This document shows, piece by piece, positions 56,441-64,000 of a stretch of DNA of 64,000 nt; within the stretch, counting starts at the first letter, position 1; each line of letters begins with the position of its first letter. The notes beneath the pieces are model-generated. The model made no database searches. It saw only the letters and a list, made by a program, of their open reading frames with translations, and had not been told where the DNA came from. The stretch is from Aurelia coerulea (lineage: Eukaryota; Cnidaria; Scyphozoa; Semaeostomeae; Ulmaridae): the NCBI GenBank assembly GCA_039566865.1, contig CM076943.1, positions 19,254,501 through 19,318,500 on the forward strand, written 5' to 3'. Both the position numbers and the translations under genes were made by a program.

Positions 56441-59357
56441 TTCTGAAAGAGGTTGCTACGCTCTTCAAATCCGAGTAGAATGACGCAATCAATGTGGCAG
56501 GGTTCACGTGTGACCTCGTGATTATGACCTTGCCCTCTTTAACGCTGCATCTGTCACTGCTCACAAACTCCTGCCGCTCGTCATATTCGTCTACCGATGC
56601 ACAACCAAAGTTATATGCTATGACATAGGACACCGGCACATTTTCTTGAACATGATTCTCATCGGGATACATCTCGTGGAATTCCCTCCCGCGCACCACA
56701 TTGCCATCGTCATCGAAGACCAACTCTTCATCCAAGTATTCGTCTATCGCCGAATTCTCCAAATCCCTCAGCTCTCGCAGCTCTGTTCGTGCGAATTCAT
56801 TCTCTGCATAGAACTCTTTTATGTATGACAACCTCCTATCCCTTATTTCTTCTATAGTCGTGCGTTGAAGCTTGCTTTCAAAGTCATAAGTAGCGAACCG
56901 CTTCGAGAAGTACATATCATTCTCCTCTGGATGTAACAGACGCTCATCTCCTTCCAAGTAGGACAACGGAGGCAGTATCTCGTCCGGCACTGCAAAACAT
57001 TGCTTGATCTTTGACAGAAGCAACTGCGACGTGTCAACAGAACCCTTTGCATAACAGTGTTTGCTCTTAGTGAACTTGCACTTTTGCGCATGTGTGTGAA
57101 GACTCCTCACGTAGCCAAAGTTCTTTCCGCAATTAAGGCACTTCAAATTCTTGTTGATGACTCTGCTCTTGTCCAGTATCAGATAAAAGTGATTTAAATG
57201 CAATATTAAATGCATAGTCTTCTTCGAATTGTAAACGAAGGAGCTCTTCGCATGACCCACCAGACTGAAAGCCACCTTACCGTCTTCCCTCCTAACCACC
57301 GGTCTGTAAACGTGAATCCTGTAATGAAACAGATGTTCCAGGATTGGTATGAGCCTCACACTGACTCCGTTGAAAGTGGCTTTGCTCACGTCAGTCAAGG
57401 AATGTGTCTTGCAATAAATGTCAAACAGCTCCTTACTTTTGATCTTTACCTCTTCGTCCACGTCACATTGGTCGTAAAGCCCGCTCACTGTCTGTATGCC
57501 CCTTTCGTATGCCAACTCCATGAACGCCAAGCAGTGAAAGAAGCACATTGAATCATTGGCTCCGTTGTTCCTCCTGAATCGTTTACTCAAAGAATAAACA
57601 TTCTTCCCACGACCATGCTTTCTCAAGAAGTTACCAATCTTCTTGTCATTGAGCTTGCTTTGATCCTGTTCCTGATCCTGCTCCTGATCCTGTTCCTGTT
57701 CCTGTTCCTGTTCCTGATCCTGATCCTGATCCTCGTCATCCTCCTCCACAACATCATCTTCCACTTCCGCCTCTAATCGAACGAAGGGATTTTCCCTTCG
57801 TCTGCTCCTACCATCATCATCTTCATCTTCATACTCGTCGTCGTCCTCTTCTTCGTAATCGTCGTCCTCTTCGTCGCAATCGTCATCGTCTTCTCCTCGT
57901 CCAATAGCATTGTCGCCCAATGGAAAGATTTGCACTTTAACGTTCGTTGCCCTCACGAGGACGGTGCTCGATTCTTCAAAGGCATTCCTGACGAGAGTGA
58001 AAAAATCAGTGTTTTTAATGTCGTTGGCGCACGCATCCATGTCTGACCTATTTCGTATCTGCCAAATGTTGTCCTTTTGCTGCAAAATGTCACTCCTACT
58101 ACCATTCGCTCCCTGCTCATGTGATAAATGCGTGTTTGCATACCAATAAGAATACTTTCCAGTCTTGGGAGTGTGGAGGAAAAATCCAAAAGCCATCGCC
58201 ATCTTGTACGGCATGTTCTGTTGATTCTCCACGTACACTTTTTGGAGTATATCATCAATTTGATCATTAAACGGAGTAGTTCCCACCAAGTGTATATTAT
58301 ATGTAAGCATTTGACCATCCTCACCCCTTGTCGAATGCGTCATTATGGAAGCGGCATTCTTCATGTACGCATCTTTTACCTTCTCTATAGCAGCCTTACG
58401 CACCGAACGAACTGCATTCCCAACGATTTGATTATGCACGCCTTCGTCGCTAACGTCTATCCCCCTCCCTCTAAGCACATCCCTGCTATTGTTAATTATC
58501 CTATGCACATAGTCCATGTAGTGTCCCTGTTTGCTGACGACCTCGTCCACGTCACTAATCCATGGCCTTGCATCGTATTTCATGTAATTCACAAACTTGT
58601 GCTGAGCCCTCAGTGTTGGAACGGCTTCCGTCGAAATACCAAAGTGTCCATGTGATTGCAGCTCGTGACGTTGACATGATCTTAGATCATTAAATGAAGA
58701 GTCACAGTATCGACACTTGAAACTCTTCAAGCAATGTTGCGTTTGATGCAAATACAAGTCTGTGTCATTCCTAAAGCCATTGCCACAGAAAAAACATGCG
58801 TGTACCATGTGCTTTTCAATGATGTGGTGGTGTAGTCTCTGCCTCGAACCGTACGTGTTATTGCATATATTGCAAGTATTTTCCGGCTTGTGATAAGCGA
58901 ATGTATGTCTTGCCAAATTTGCGGCAGAATCGAAAAACACGTTAGGTATACCGTCCATGTCACAGGCGTTGCACACGAACGCCTCATCAGGATGCGCGTC
59001 ACGTAAATGGTCACGCACGTACCTTTTTCCCCTAGCAGGGAACACATAATTGCACAATGTACATTTGTTGTTCATCAACACTTCTTCAGATCCAATTCTG
59101 TGCACTTGAGCTAAATGTTTTTTCAACTGCCCCCTATATTTAAACTTAGCACCACACGAAGAGCATGACCGATGGTTCTGGTTTATATGTTCTCGAAGGG
59201 CGTTCCTTGACCCTGTCGAAAACGCCGGTTCTGTACCCGACTCGTTGCATTCGCCACAAATCCATTTATGATTTTTATTATTATGTCCAATCAACGCATC
59301 AAAATTATTTCCATGCCAATCGCACCGGTTGCATAAATAAGACATCGTATACTTCAT
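56271..59357 (-). CDS. Element protein A, unit 2
   Basis: Same frame and translation as 51132-54218, shifted by 5,139. No difference was seen in the protein. Confidence 0.75.
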   Translation of the reverse strand: MKYTMSYLCNRCDWHGNNFDALIGHNNKNHKWICGECNESGTEPAFSTGSRNALREHINQNHRSCSSCGAKFKYRGQLKKHLAQVHRIGSEEVLMNNKCTLCNYVFPARGKRYVRDHLRDAHPDEAFVCNACDMDGIPNVFFDSAANLARHTFAYHKPENTCNICNNTYGSRQRLHHHIIEKHMVHACFFCGNGFRNDTDLYLHQTQHCLKSFKCRYCDSSFNDLRSCQRHELQSHGHFGISTEAVPTLRAQHKFVNYMKYDARPWISDVDEVVSKQGHYMDYVHRIINNSRDVLRGRGIDVSDEGVHNQIVGNAVRSVRKAAIEKVKDAYMKNAASIMTHSTRGEDGQMLTYNIHLVGTTPFNDQIDDILQKVYVENQQNMPYKMAMAFGFFLHTPKTGKYSYWYANTHLSHEQGANGSRSDILQQKDNIWQIRNRSDMDACANDIKNTDFFTLVRNAFEESSTVLVRATNVKVQIFPLGDNAIGRGEDDDDCDEEDDDYEEEDDDEYEDEDDDGRSRRRENPFVRLEAEVEDDVVEEDDEDQDQDQEQEQEQEQDQEQDQEQDQSKLNDKKIGNFLRKHGRGKNVYSLSKRFRRNNGANDSMCFFHCLAFMELAYERGIQTVSGLYDQCDVDEEVKIKSKELFDIYCKTHSLTDVSKATFNGVSVRLIPILEHLFHYRIHVYRPVVRREDGKVAFSLVGHAKSSFVYNSKKTMHLILHLNHFYLILDKSRVINKNLKCLNCGKNFGYVRSLHTHAQKCKFTKSKHCYAKGSVDTSQLLLSKIKQCFAVPDEILPPLSYLEGDERLLHPEENDMYFSKRFATYDFESKLQRTTIEEIRDRRLSYIKEFYAENEFARTELRELRDLENSAIDEYLDEELVFDDDGNVVRGREFHEMYPDENHVQENVPVSYVIAYNFGCASVDEYDERQEFVSSDRCSVKEGKVIITRSHVNPATLIASFYSDLKSVATSFRNDNLHIHYAELVEYLKGWFASVACAPIRSREAVPQELCPICLANIFLRSSDGDLYR

Positions 59358-59529
59358 ATACAAATAGGATATAAAGCATTAAAAAGACTGGGAGAAAATG
59401 TACACCAAGCCACGCCAAAGCCAGCACACCAAACGAGTCATGTTCTTCGATGAGGTGCTGATTAAAATCTAAATAATTTCTACAATTTATTCCACATAAT
59501 GAACACTCCACATAATAAAGCTCATCCAT
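59305..59529 (-). CDS. Small C2H2 open frame, unit 2
   Basis: Identical to 54166-54390. Confidence 0.45.
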   Translation of the reverse strand: MDELYYVECSLCGINCRNYLDFNQHLIEEHDSFGVLALAWLGVHFLPVFLMLYILFVYEVYDVLFMQPVRLAWK

Positions 59530-59713
59530 TCGAATGAAATGAAGTTTACAATCAATTATTTATGTATGAGACAAATTATTTAACCTACCACGTAAAACTT
59601 CGTTCGCCTTTGTCTTTGAAAAATCTTGTTTTCCAATCAAGAACTGTTCTGTATCGTTACAATTCAGAACTGATGTTGAATTCGCAATTTCTCTCCGTAT
59701 TTATACTTTCTCT

Positions 59714-59871
59714 GCGATGTTTCCGAACATGACCTGCGATGTTTCCGAACATGACCTGCGATGTTTCCGAACATGACCTGCGTGCGATGTTTCCGATCAT
59801 GACCTGCGATGTTTCCGAACATGACCTGCGATGTTTCTGATCATGACATTGCGATGTTTTTTGATGTTTTT
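59714..59871. repeat. Iteron array, unit 2
   Basis: Same seven cores as 54575-54732, same spacing, again between opposed TATA boxes. Confidence 0.85.
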
Positions 59872-59999
59872 GTTTTTGTTTTTGTTTTCGCCCGCTTAAA
59901 TCAACCTCACATAATTGCATAAATAGGAACCTTGAGCAGTTGCAAATTCAGTTGTCAATTTGTCGATTCGAGAACGGATCTCAAAGTACAGCTACGAAT

Positions 60000-60722
60000 A
60001 TGGCAAGCAGAGCGTATGGCGAACCTTCTGGCGAATACGTCCAGCTAGGAGAGGAGATTTTGTACGAGGCAACTCCGGAGTTGCAAGATACTGGAACTTT
60101 CCTCCAGGACAAAATCATCACGCGAACCTACATGTGGCAGGAGCGTACTCCTAGCGAAAAGCAGCTAGAGCGTGAGCAGACTGGCAGAACGACTAAAATT
60201 TCTCTGGAGCAATGGAAGTCTCAATTGAATGCAGACGGCGAACAAACTGGATTCAATAAAAACCAACATTTCCACCTGTCAATCAAAAACTGGAAGGAAA
60301 TGATGGAAACCTTTGCAGGGACATATTCAAAACTCCTCGTTGCTGGAAAGAGCATCCTGCGAAGATTCCAACGTCCTCTTTTGGAAGACCCGCACAACTT
60401 TCCGTGGGACGATGCAATTACAGATTTGAAGAACACCATGGAATCGAAGGGATGGTTTGATGGTCATACTCTTCCTCTGACAAATGCCCATTACAAGGAA
60501 TATGAAGATGCGAACAAAAGCAACGCCAGGGGTTTCATGCCTAAATGGAAGCACGAAATTTCAATTTTCACCCATCCAATCATCCAACTGCAAACAAAGT
60601 CCTCTATACGACGAATACGCTCTTCATTGATGTTTCTAATCACGGTGATGTCCTCAGCAGATATAATGTCTAAGGAAAACAGCCTTTCTCCCTCGTTGGA
60701 AGGCATCATGAAGAATTGTTGA
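60000..60722 (+). CDS. Element protein C, unit 2/3 (240 aa, chimeric end)
   Basis: As at 54861-55583 with one substitution, G to T at 60583, changing Ser to Ile just before the junction. Confidence 0.6.
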   Translation: MASRAYGEPSGEYVQLGEEILYEATPELQDTGTFLQDKIITRTYMWQERTPSEKQLEREQTGRTTKISLEQWKSQLNADGEQTGFNKNQHFHLSIKNWKEMMETFAGTYSKLLVAGKSILRRFQRPLLEDPHNFPWDDAITDLKNTMESKGWFDGHTLPLTNAHYKEYEDANKSNARGFMPKWKHEISIFTHPIIQLQTKSSIRRIRSSLMFLITVMSSADIMSKENSLSPSLEGIMKNC

Positions 60723-61579
60723 TGTTCCACGAATGTGTGGTTCTCACTTCGGCAGCGAGCGCCATTAGGTAATAATGCGAAACAGATGTGATGAAGGTGA
60801 CATGTATCCATATCTGATAGCGTAGCCATATGACATTTGTGAGCTCGATTCCATGACCAGCAAAAGTAGGCAGGCAAGTCGTTGTTGGCAGTCATTGCAT
60901 TAAATGCGGATTGAGCTTCATCCTTTTTTTGTTGTATTTCTTCTCTTTTCTTTATGATTGCTTCTTCATCAAGGTCAGGAACGCTGGGAGGGAACGTGGC
61001 GTAAGTTTTTCCGTCGCATATGCAACCAGCGTTCATTCTCCTTCGACTACACGAACATTGTCGTGATGTTGCTGGTGATGTTGATGTTGATGTTGATGGT
61101 TGTTCGTCAAAGTCCAGTCTTCTGACGGCGGCCAGAGGCATAGGATTCTCTCTAATTGACTCAGGAGGAGGAGGGGGTGGGGGAGGAAGGTTGAGAGGAG
61201 CTTGAGAGGAGCTTGAGGATGTCGATGCAAACGTTGCTGTGACAGGAGTGAAGATGCTCGTAAATGGAGGCAGTTTTGCAGACTTGGTTGGAGGTTGGTT
61301 CCAGAAGACGTCATCTGGTTGCAATTCTTCGTCAATGAAGATAGATCTTTTCCTTTTCCTGGATGATGGGTCTGTGACGAAACTTTTCAGGTAGTCTGAA
61401 ACTTCTTTTTTATCGGTAAAGGTCACCGTCGGAACTCCGTAGGAAGATGTTAGCCAAGCAGATCGGGCATAATTCTTGTGGTACGGCTTCCCTTGATCTG
61501 ATAGGAGCACAGGCAACGCTCGCAAACCATCCTTTGAGATATTCCACCAATTCTGCGTAGTGAATATGCAAATTGTCAT
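60491..61579 (-). CDS. Element protein B, unit 3 (362 aa, chimeric end)
   Basis: As 55352-56440. The same base change alters Leu to Met in the antisense tail. Confidence 0.7.
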   Translation of the reverse strand: MTICIFTTQNWWNISKDGLRALPVLLSDQGKPYHKNYARSAWLTSSYGVPTVTFTDKKEVSDYLKSFVTDPSSRKRKRSIFIDEELQPDDVFWNQPPTKSAKLPPFTSIFTPVTATFASTSSSSSQAPLNLPPPPPPPPESIRENPMPLAAVRRLDFDEQPSTSTSTSPATSRQCSCSRRRMNAGCICDGKTYATFPPSVPDLDEEAIIKKREEIQQKKDEAQSAFNAMTANNDLPAYFCWSWNRAHKCHMATLSDMDTCHLHHICFALLPNGARCRSENHTFVEHQQFFMMPSNEGERLFSLDIISAEDITVIRNINEERIRRIEDFVCSWMIGWVKIEISCFHLGMKPLALLLFASSYSL

Positions 61580-64000
61580 TTCTGAAAGAGGTTGCTACGC
61601 TCTTCAAATCCGAGTAGAATGACGCAATCAATGTGGCAGGGTTCACGTGTGACCTCGTGATTATGACCTTGCCCTCTTTAACGCTGCATCTGTCACTGCT
61701 CACAAACTCCTGCCGCTCGTCATATTCGTCTACCGATGCACAACCAAAGTTATATGCTATGACATAGGACACCGGCACATTTTCTTGAACATGATTCTCA
61801 TCGGGATACATCTCGTGGAATTCCCTCCCGCGCACCACATTGCCATCGTCATCGAAGACCAACTCTTCATCCAAGTATTCGTCTATCGCCGAATTCTCCA
61901 AATCCCTCAGCTCTCGCAGCTCTGTTCGTGCGAATTCATTCTCTGCATAGAACTCTTTTATGTATGACAACCTCCTATCCCTTATTTCTTCTATAGTCGT
62001 GCGTTGAAGCTTGCTTTCAAAGTCATAAGTAGCGAACCGCTTCGAGAAGTACATATCATTCTCCTCTGGATGTAACAGACGCTCATCTCCTTCCAAGTAG
62101 GACAACGGAGGCAGTATCTCGTCCGGCACTGCAAAACATTGCTTGATCTTTGACAGAAGCAACTGCGACGTGTCAACAGAACCCTTTGCATAACAGTGTT
62201 TGCTCTTAGTGAACTTGCACTTTTGCGCATGTGTGTGAAGACTCCTCACGTAGCCAAAGTTCTTTCCGCAATTAAGGCACTTCAAATTCTTGTTGATGAC
62301 TCTGCTCTTGTCCAGTATCAGATAAAAGTGATTTAAATGCAATATTAAATGCATAGTCTTCTTCGAATTGTAAACGAAGGAGCTCTTCGCATGACCCACC
62401 AGACTGAAAGCCACCTTACCGTCTTCCCTCCTAACCACCGGTCTGTAAACGTGAATCCTGTAATGAAACAGATGTTCCAGGATTGGTATGAGCCTCACAC
62501 TGACTCCGTTGAAAGTGGCTTTGCTCACGTCAGTCAAGGAATGTGTCTTGCAATAAATGTCAAACAGCTCCTTACTTTTGATCTTTACCTCTTCGTCCAC
62601 GTCACATTGGTCGTAAAGCCCGCTCACTGTCTGTATGCCCCTTTCGTATGCCAACTCCATGAACGCCAAGCAGTGAAAGAAGCACATTGAATCATTGGCT
62701 CCGTTGTTCCTCCTGAATCGTTTACTCAAAGAATAAACATTCTTCCCACGACCATGCTTTCTCAAGAAGTTACCAATCTTCTTGTCATTGAGCTTGCTTT
62801 GATCCTGTTCCTGATCCTGCTCCTGATCCTGTTCCTGTTCCTGTTCCTGTTCCTGATCCTGATCCTGATCCTCGTCATCCTCCTCCACAACATCATCTTC
62901 CACTTCCGCCTCTAATCGAACGAAGGGATTTTCCCTTCGTCTGCTCCTACCATCATCATCTTCATCTTCATACTCGTCGTCGTCCTCTTCTTCGTAATCG
63001 TCGTCCTCTTCGTCGCAATCGTCATCGTCTTCTCCTCGTCCAATAGCATTGTCGCCCAATGGAAAGATTTGCACTTTAACGTTCGTTGCCCTCACGAGGA
63101 CGGTGCTCGATTCTTCAAAGGCATTCCTGACGAGAGTGAAAAAATCAGTGTTTTTAATGTCGTTGGCGCACGCATCCATGTCTGACCTATTTCGTATCTG
63201 CCAAATGTTGTCCTTTTGCTGCAAAATGTCACTCCTACTACCATTCGCTCCCTGCTCATGTGATAAATGCGTGTTTGCATACCAATAAGAATACTTTCCA
63301 GTCTTGGGAGTGTGGAGGAAAAATCCAAAAGCCATCGCCATCTTGTACGGCATGTTCTGTTGATTCTCCACGTACACTTTTTGGAGTATATCATCAATTT
63401 GATCATTAAACGGAGTAGTTCCCACCAAGTGTATATTATATGTAAGCATTTGACCATCCTCACCCCTTGTCGAATGCGTCATTATGGAAGCGGCATTCTT
63501 CATGTACGCATCTTTTACCTTCTCTATAGCAGCCTTACGCACCGAACGAACTGCATTCCCAACGATTTGATTATGCACGCCTTCGTCGCTAACGTCTATC
63601 CCCCTCCCTCTAAGCACATCCCTGCTATTGTTAATTATCCTATGCACATAGTCCATGTAGTGTCCCTGTTTGCTGACGACCTCGTCCACGTCACTAATCC
63701 ATGGCCTTGCATCGTATTTCATGTAATTCACAAACTTGTGCTGAGCCCTCAGTGTTGGAACGGCTTCCGTCGAAATACCAAAGTGTCCATGTGATTGCAG
63801 CTCGTGACGTTGACATGATCTTAGATCATTAAATGAAGAGTCACAGTATCGACACTTGAAACTCTTCAAGCAATGTTGCGTTTGATGCAAATACAAGTCT
63901 GTGTCATTCCTAAAGCCATTGCCACAGAAAAAACATGCGTGTACCATGTGCTTTTCAATGATGTGGTGGTGTAGTCTCTGCCTCGAACCGTACGTGTTAT
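61410..64000 (-). CDS. Element protein A, unit 3, N-terminus beyond the window
   Basis: The frame is open to the last base. By the period the start codon would lie at about 64496. The visible part matches units 1 and 2. Confidence 0.75.
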   Translation of the reverse strand, partial: NTYGSRQRLHHHIIEKHMVHACFFCGNGFRNDTDLYLHQTQHCLKSFKCRYCDSSFNDLRSCQRHELQSHGHFGISTEAVPTLRAQHKFVNYMKYDARPWISDVDEVVSKQGHYMDYVHRIINNSRDVLRGRGIDVSDEGVHNQIVGNAVRSVRKAAIEKVKDAYMKNAASIMTHSTRGEDGQMLTYNIHLVGTTPFNDQIDDILQKVYVENQQNMPYKMAMAFGFFLHTPKTGKYSYWYANTHLSHEQGANGSRSDILQQKDNIWQIRNRSDMDACANDIKNTDFFTLVRNAFEESSTVLVRATNVKVQIFPLGDNAIGRGEDDDDCDEEDDDYEEEDDDEYEDEDDDGRSRRRENPFVRLEAEVEDDVVEEDDEDQDQDQEQEQEQEQDQEQDQEQDQSKLNDKKIGNFLRKHGRGKNVYSLSKRFRRNNGANDSMCFFHCLAFMELAYERGIQTVSGLYDQCDVDEEVKIKSKELFDIYCKTHSLTDVSKATFNGVSVRLIPILEHLFHYRIHVYRPVVRREDGKVAFSLVGHAKSSFVYNSKKTMHLILHLNHFYLILDKSRVINKNLKCLNCGKNFGYVRSLHTHAQKCKFTKSKHCYAKGSVDTSQLLLSKIKQCFAVPDEILPPLSYLEGDERLLHPEENDMYFSKRFATYDFESKLQRTTIEEIRDRRLSYIKEFYAENEFARTELRELRDLENSAIDEYLDEELVFDDDGNVVRGREFHEMYPDENHVQENVPVSYVIAYNFGCASVDEYDERQEFVSSDRCSVKEGKVIITRSHVNPATLIASFYSDLKSVATSFRNDNLHIHYAELVEYLKGWFASVACAPIRSREAVPQELCPICLANIFLRSSDGDLYR

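Larger units (their letters stand above)
50320..64000. repeat. Tandem array, exact 5,139-bp period, about 2.66 units, continuing beyond the window
   Basis: Unit 1 is 50321-55459, unit 2 is 55460-60598, unit 3 starts at 60599 and is cut by the window edge. Every annotated frame recurs at +5,139 and +10,278. One difference was found: G at 55444 versus T at 60583. The left edge is defined where copy 1 reads CTACAG and the later units read CAAAG before TCCTCTATACG, so each junction joins the middle of the plus gene to the middle of minus gene B. Expansion of a real locus, a concatemer of a circular form, and assembly duplication all remain possible. Confidence 0.95.

Noticed and set aside
50320..64000. 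Reading the array as a CRISPR-like or rDNA-like repeat
   Set aside because: Units are 5.1 kb protein-coding modules with no rRNA, spacer or short-repeat structure.

Overview
The window is animal nuclear DNA. Coding capacity is split into short, phase-matched exons with GT/AG borders, introns run from about 0.2 to 6 kb, and the rest is packed with foldback elements and MITEs. The gene families (an IL-17-receptor-like SEFIR receptor and a PDGF/VEGF growth factor with CXCXC repeats) plus the LINE remnants suggest an invertebrate, most likely a cnidarian. That identity is inference. No tRNA, rRNA, CRISPR or bacterial-style operon was seen.

Region 1 (about 2.6-18.8 kb, + strand) holds a gene for a compact single-pass receptor. 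Nine candidate exons join in phase to about 424 aa: short signal sequence, one FnIII-like extracellular region, a membrane segment, and a cytoplasmic SEFIR domain split over two exons. Region 2 (25.27-39.95 kb, + strand) holds a six-exon PDGF/VEGF-type gene of 451 aa: signal peptide, basic region, collagen-like Gly-X-Y exon, eight-cysteine growth-factor knot and CXCXC repeats with an acidic tail. Both genes would act at the cell surface or outside the cell.

The introns and spacers (0-47 kb) carry many non-autonomous DNA transposons whose ends and target duplications can be read directly. They include TTAA-flanked elements, TA-flanked elements with CCGGGTGTCCC ends, long foldbacks with 9-10 bp duplications (Mutator-like), 8-bp-duplication elements with CAGTGG-type ends (hAT-like), a family with exact 7-bp duplications, and a TTA-flanked Harbinger-like element. 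One 840-bp foldback carries a fragment of a RecQ-like helicase. Intron 3 of the growth-factor gene holds a nest of at least five elements. Two LINE 3' ends and a third LINE tail are also present.

Region 3 (about 49-64 kb) is different: a head-to-tail array with an exact 5,139-bp period, two full units and most of a third, running off the right edge. Each unit has intronless genes read away from a shared control region containing seven 22-bp-spaced iterons between two opposed TATA boxes. On the minus strand are a 1,028-aa protein (C2H2 fingers, acidic tract, OTU-like region, and an Exo I-like motif of family-B DNA polymerases, but no polymerase domain) and an overlapping 359-aa proline-rich, Cys/His-rich protein. 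On the plus strand is an unidentified protein cut at the unit junction. It looks like a defective Polinton/adintovirus-like element amplified in tandem, and is the most unusual object here.
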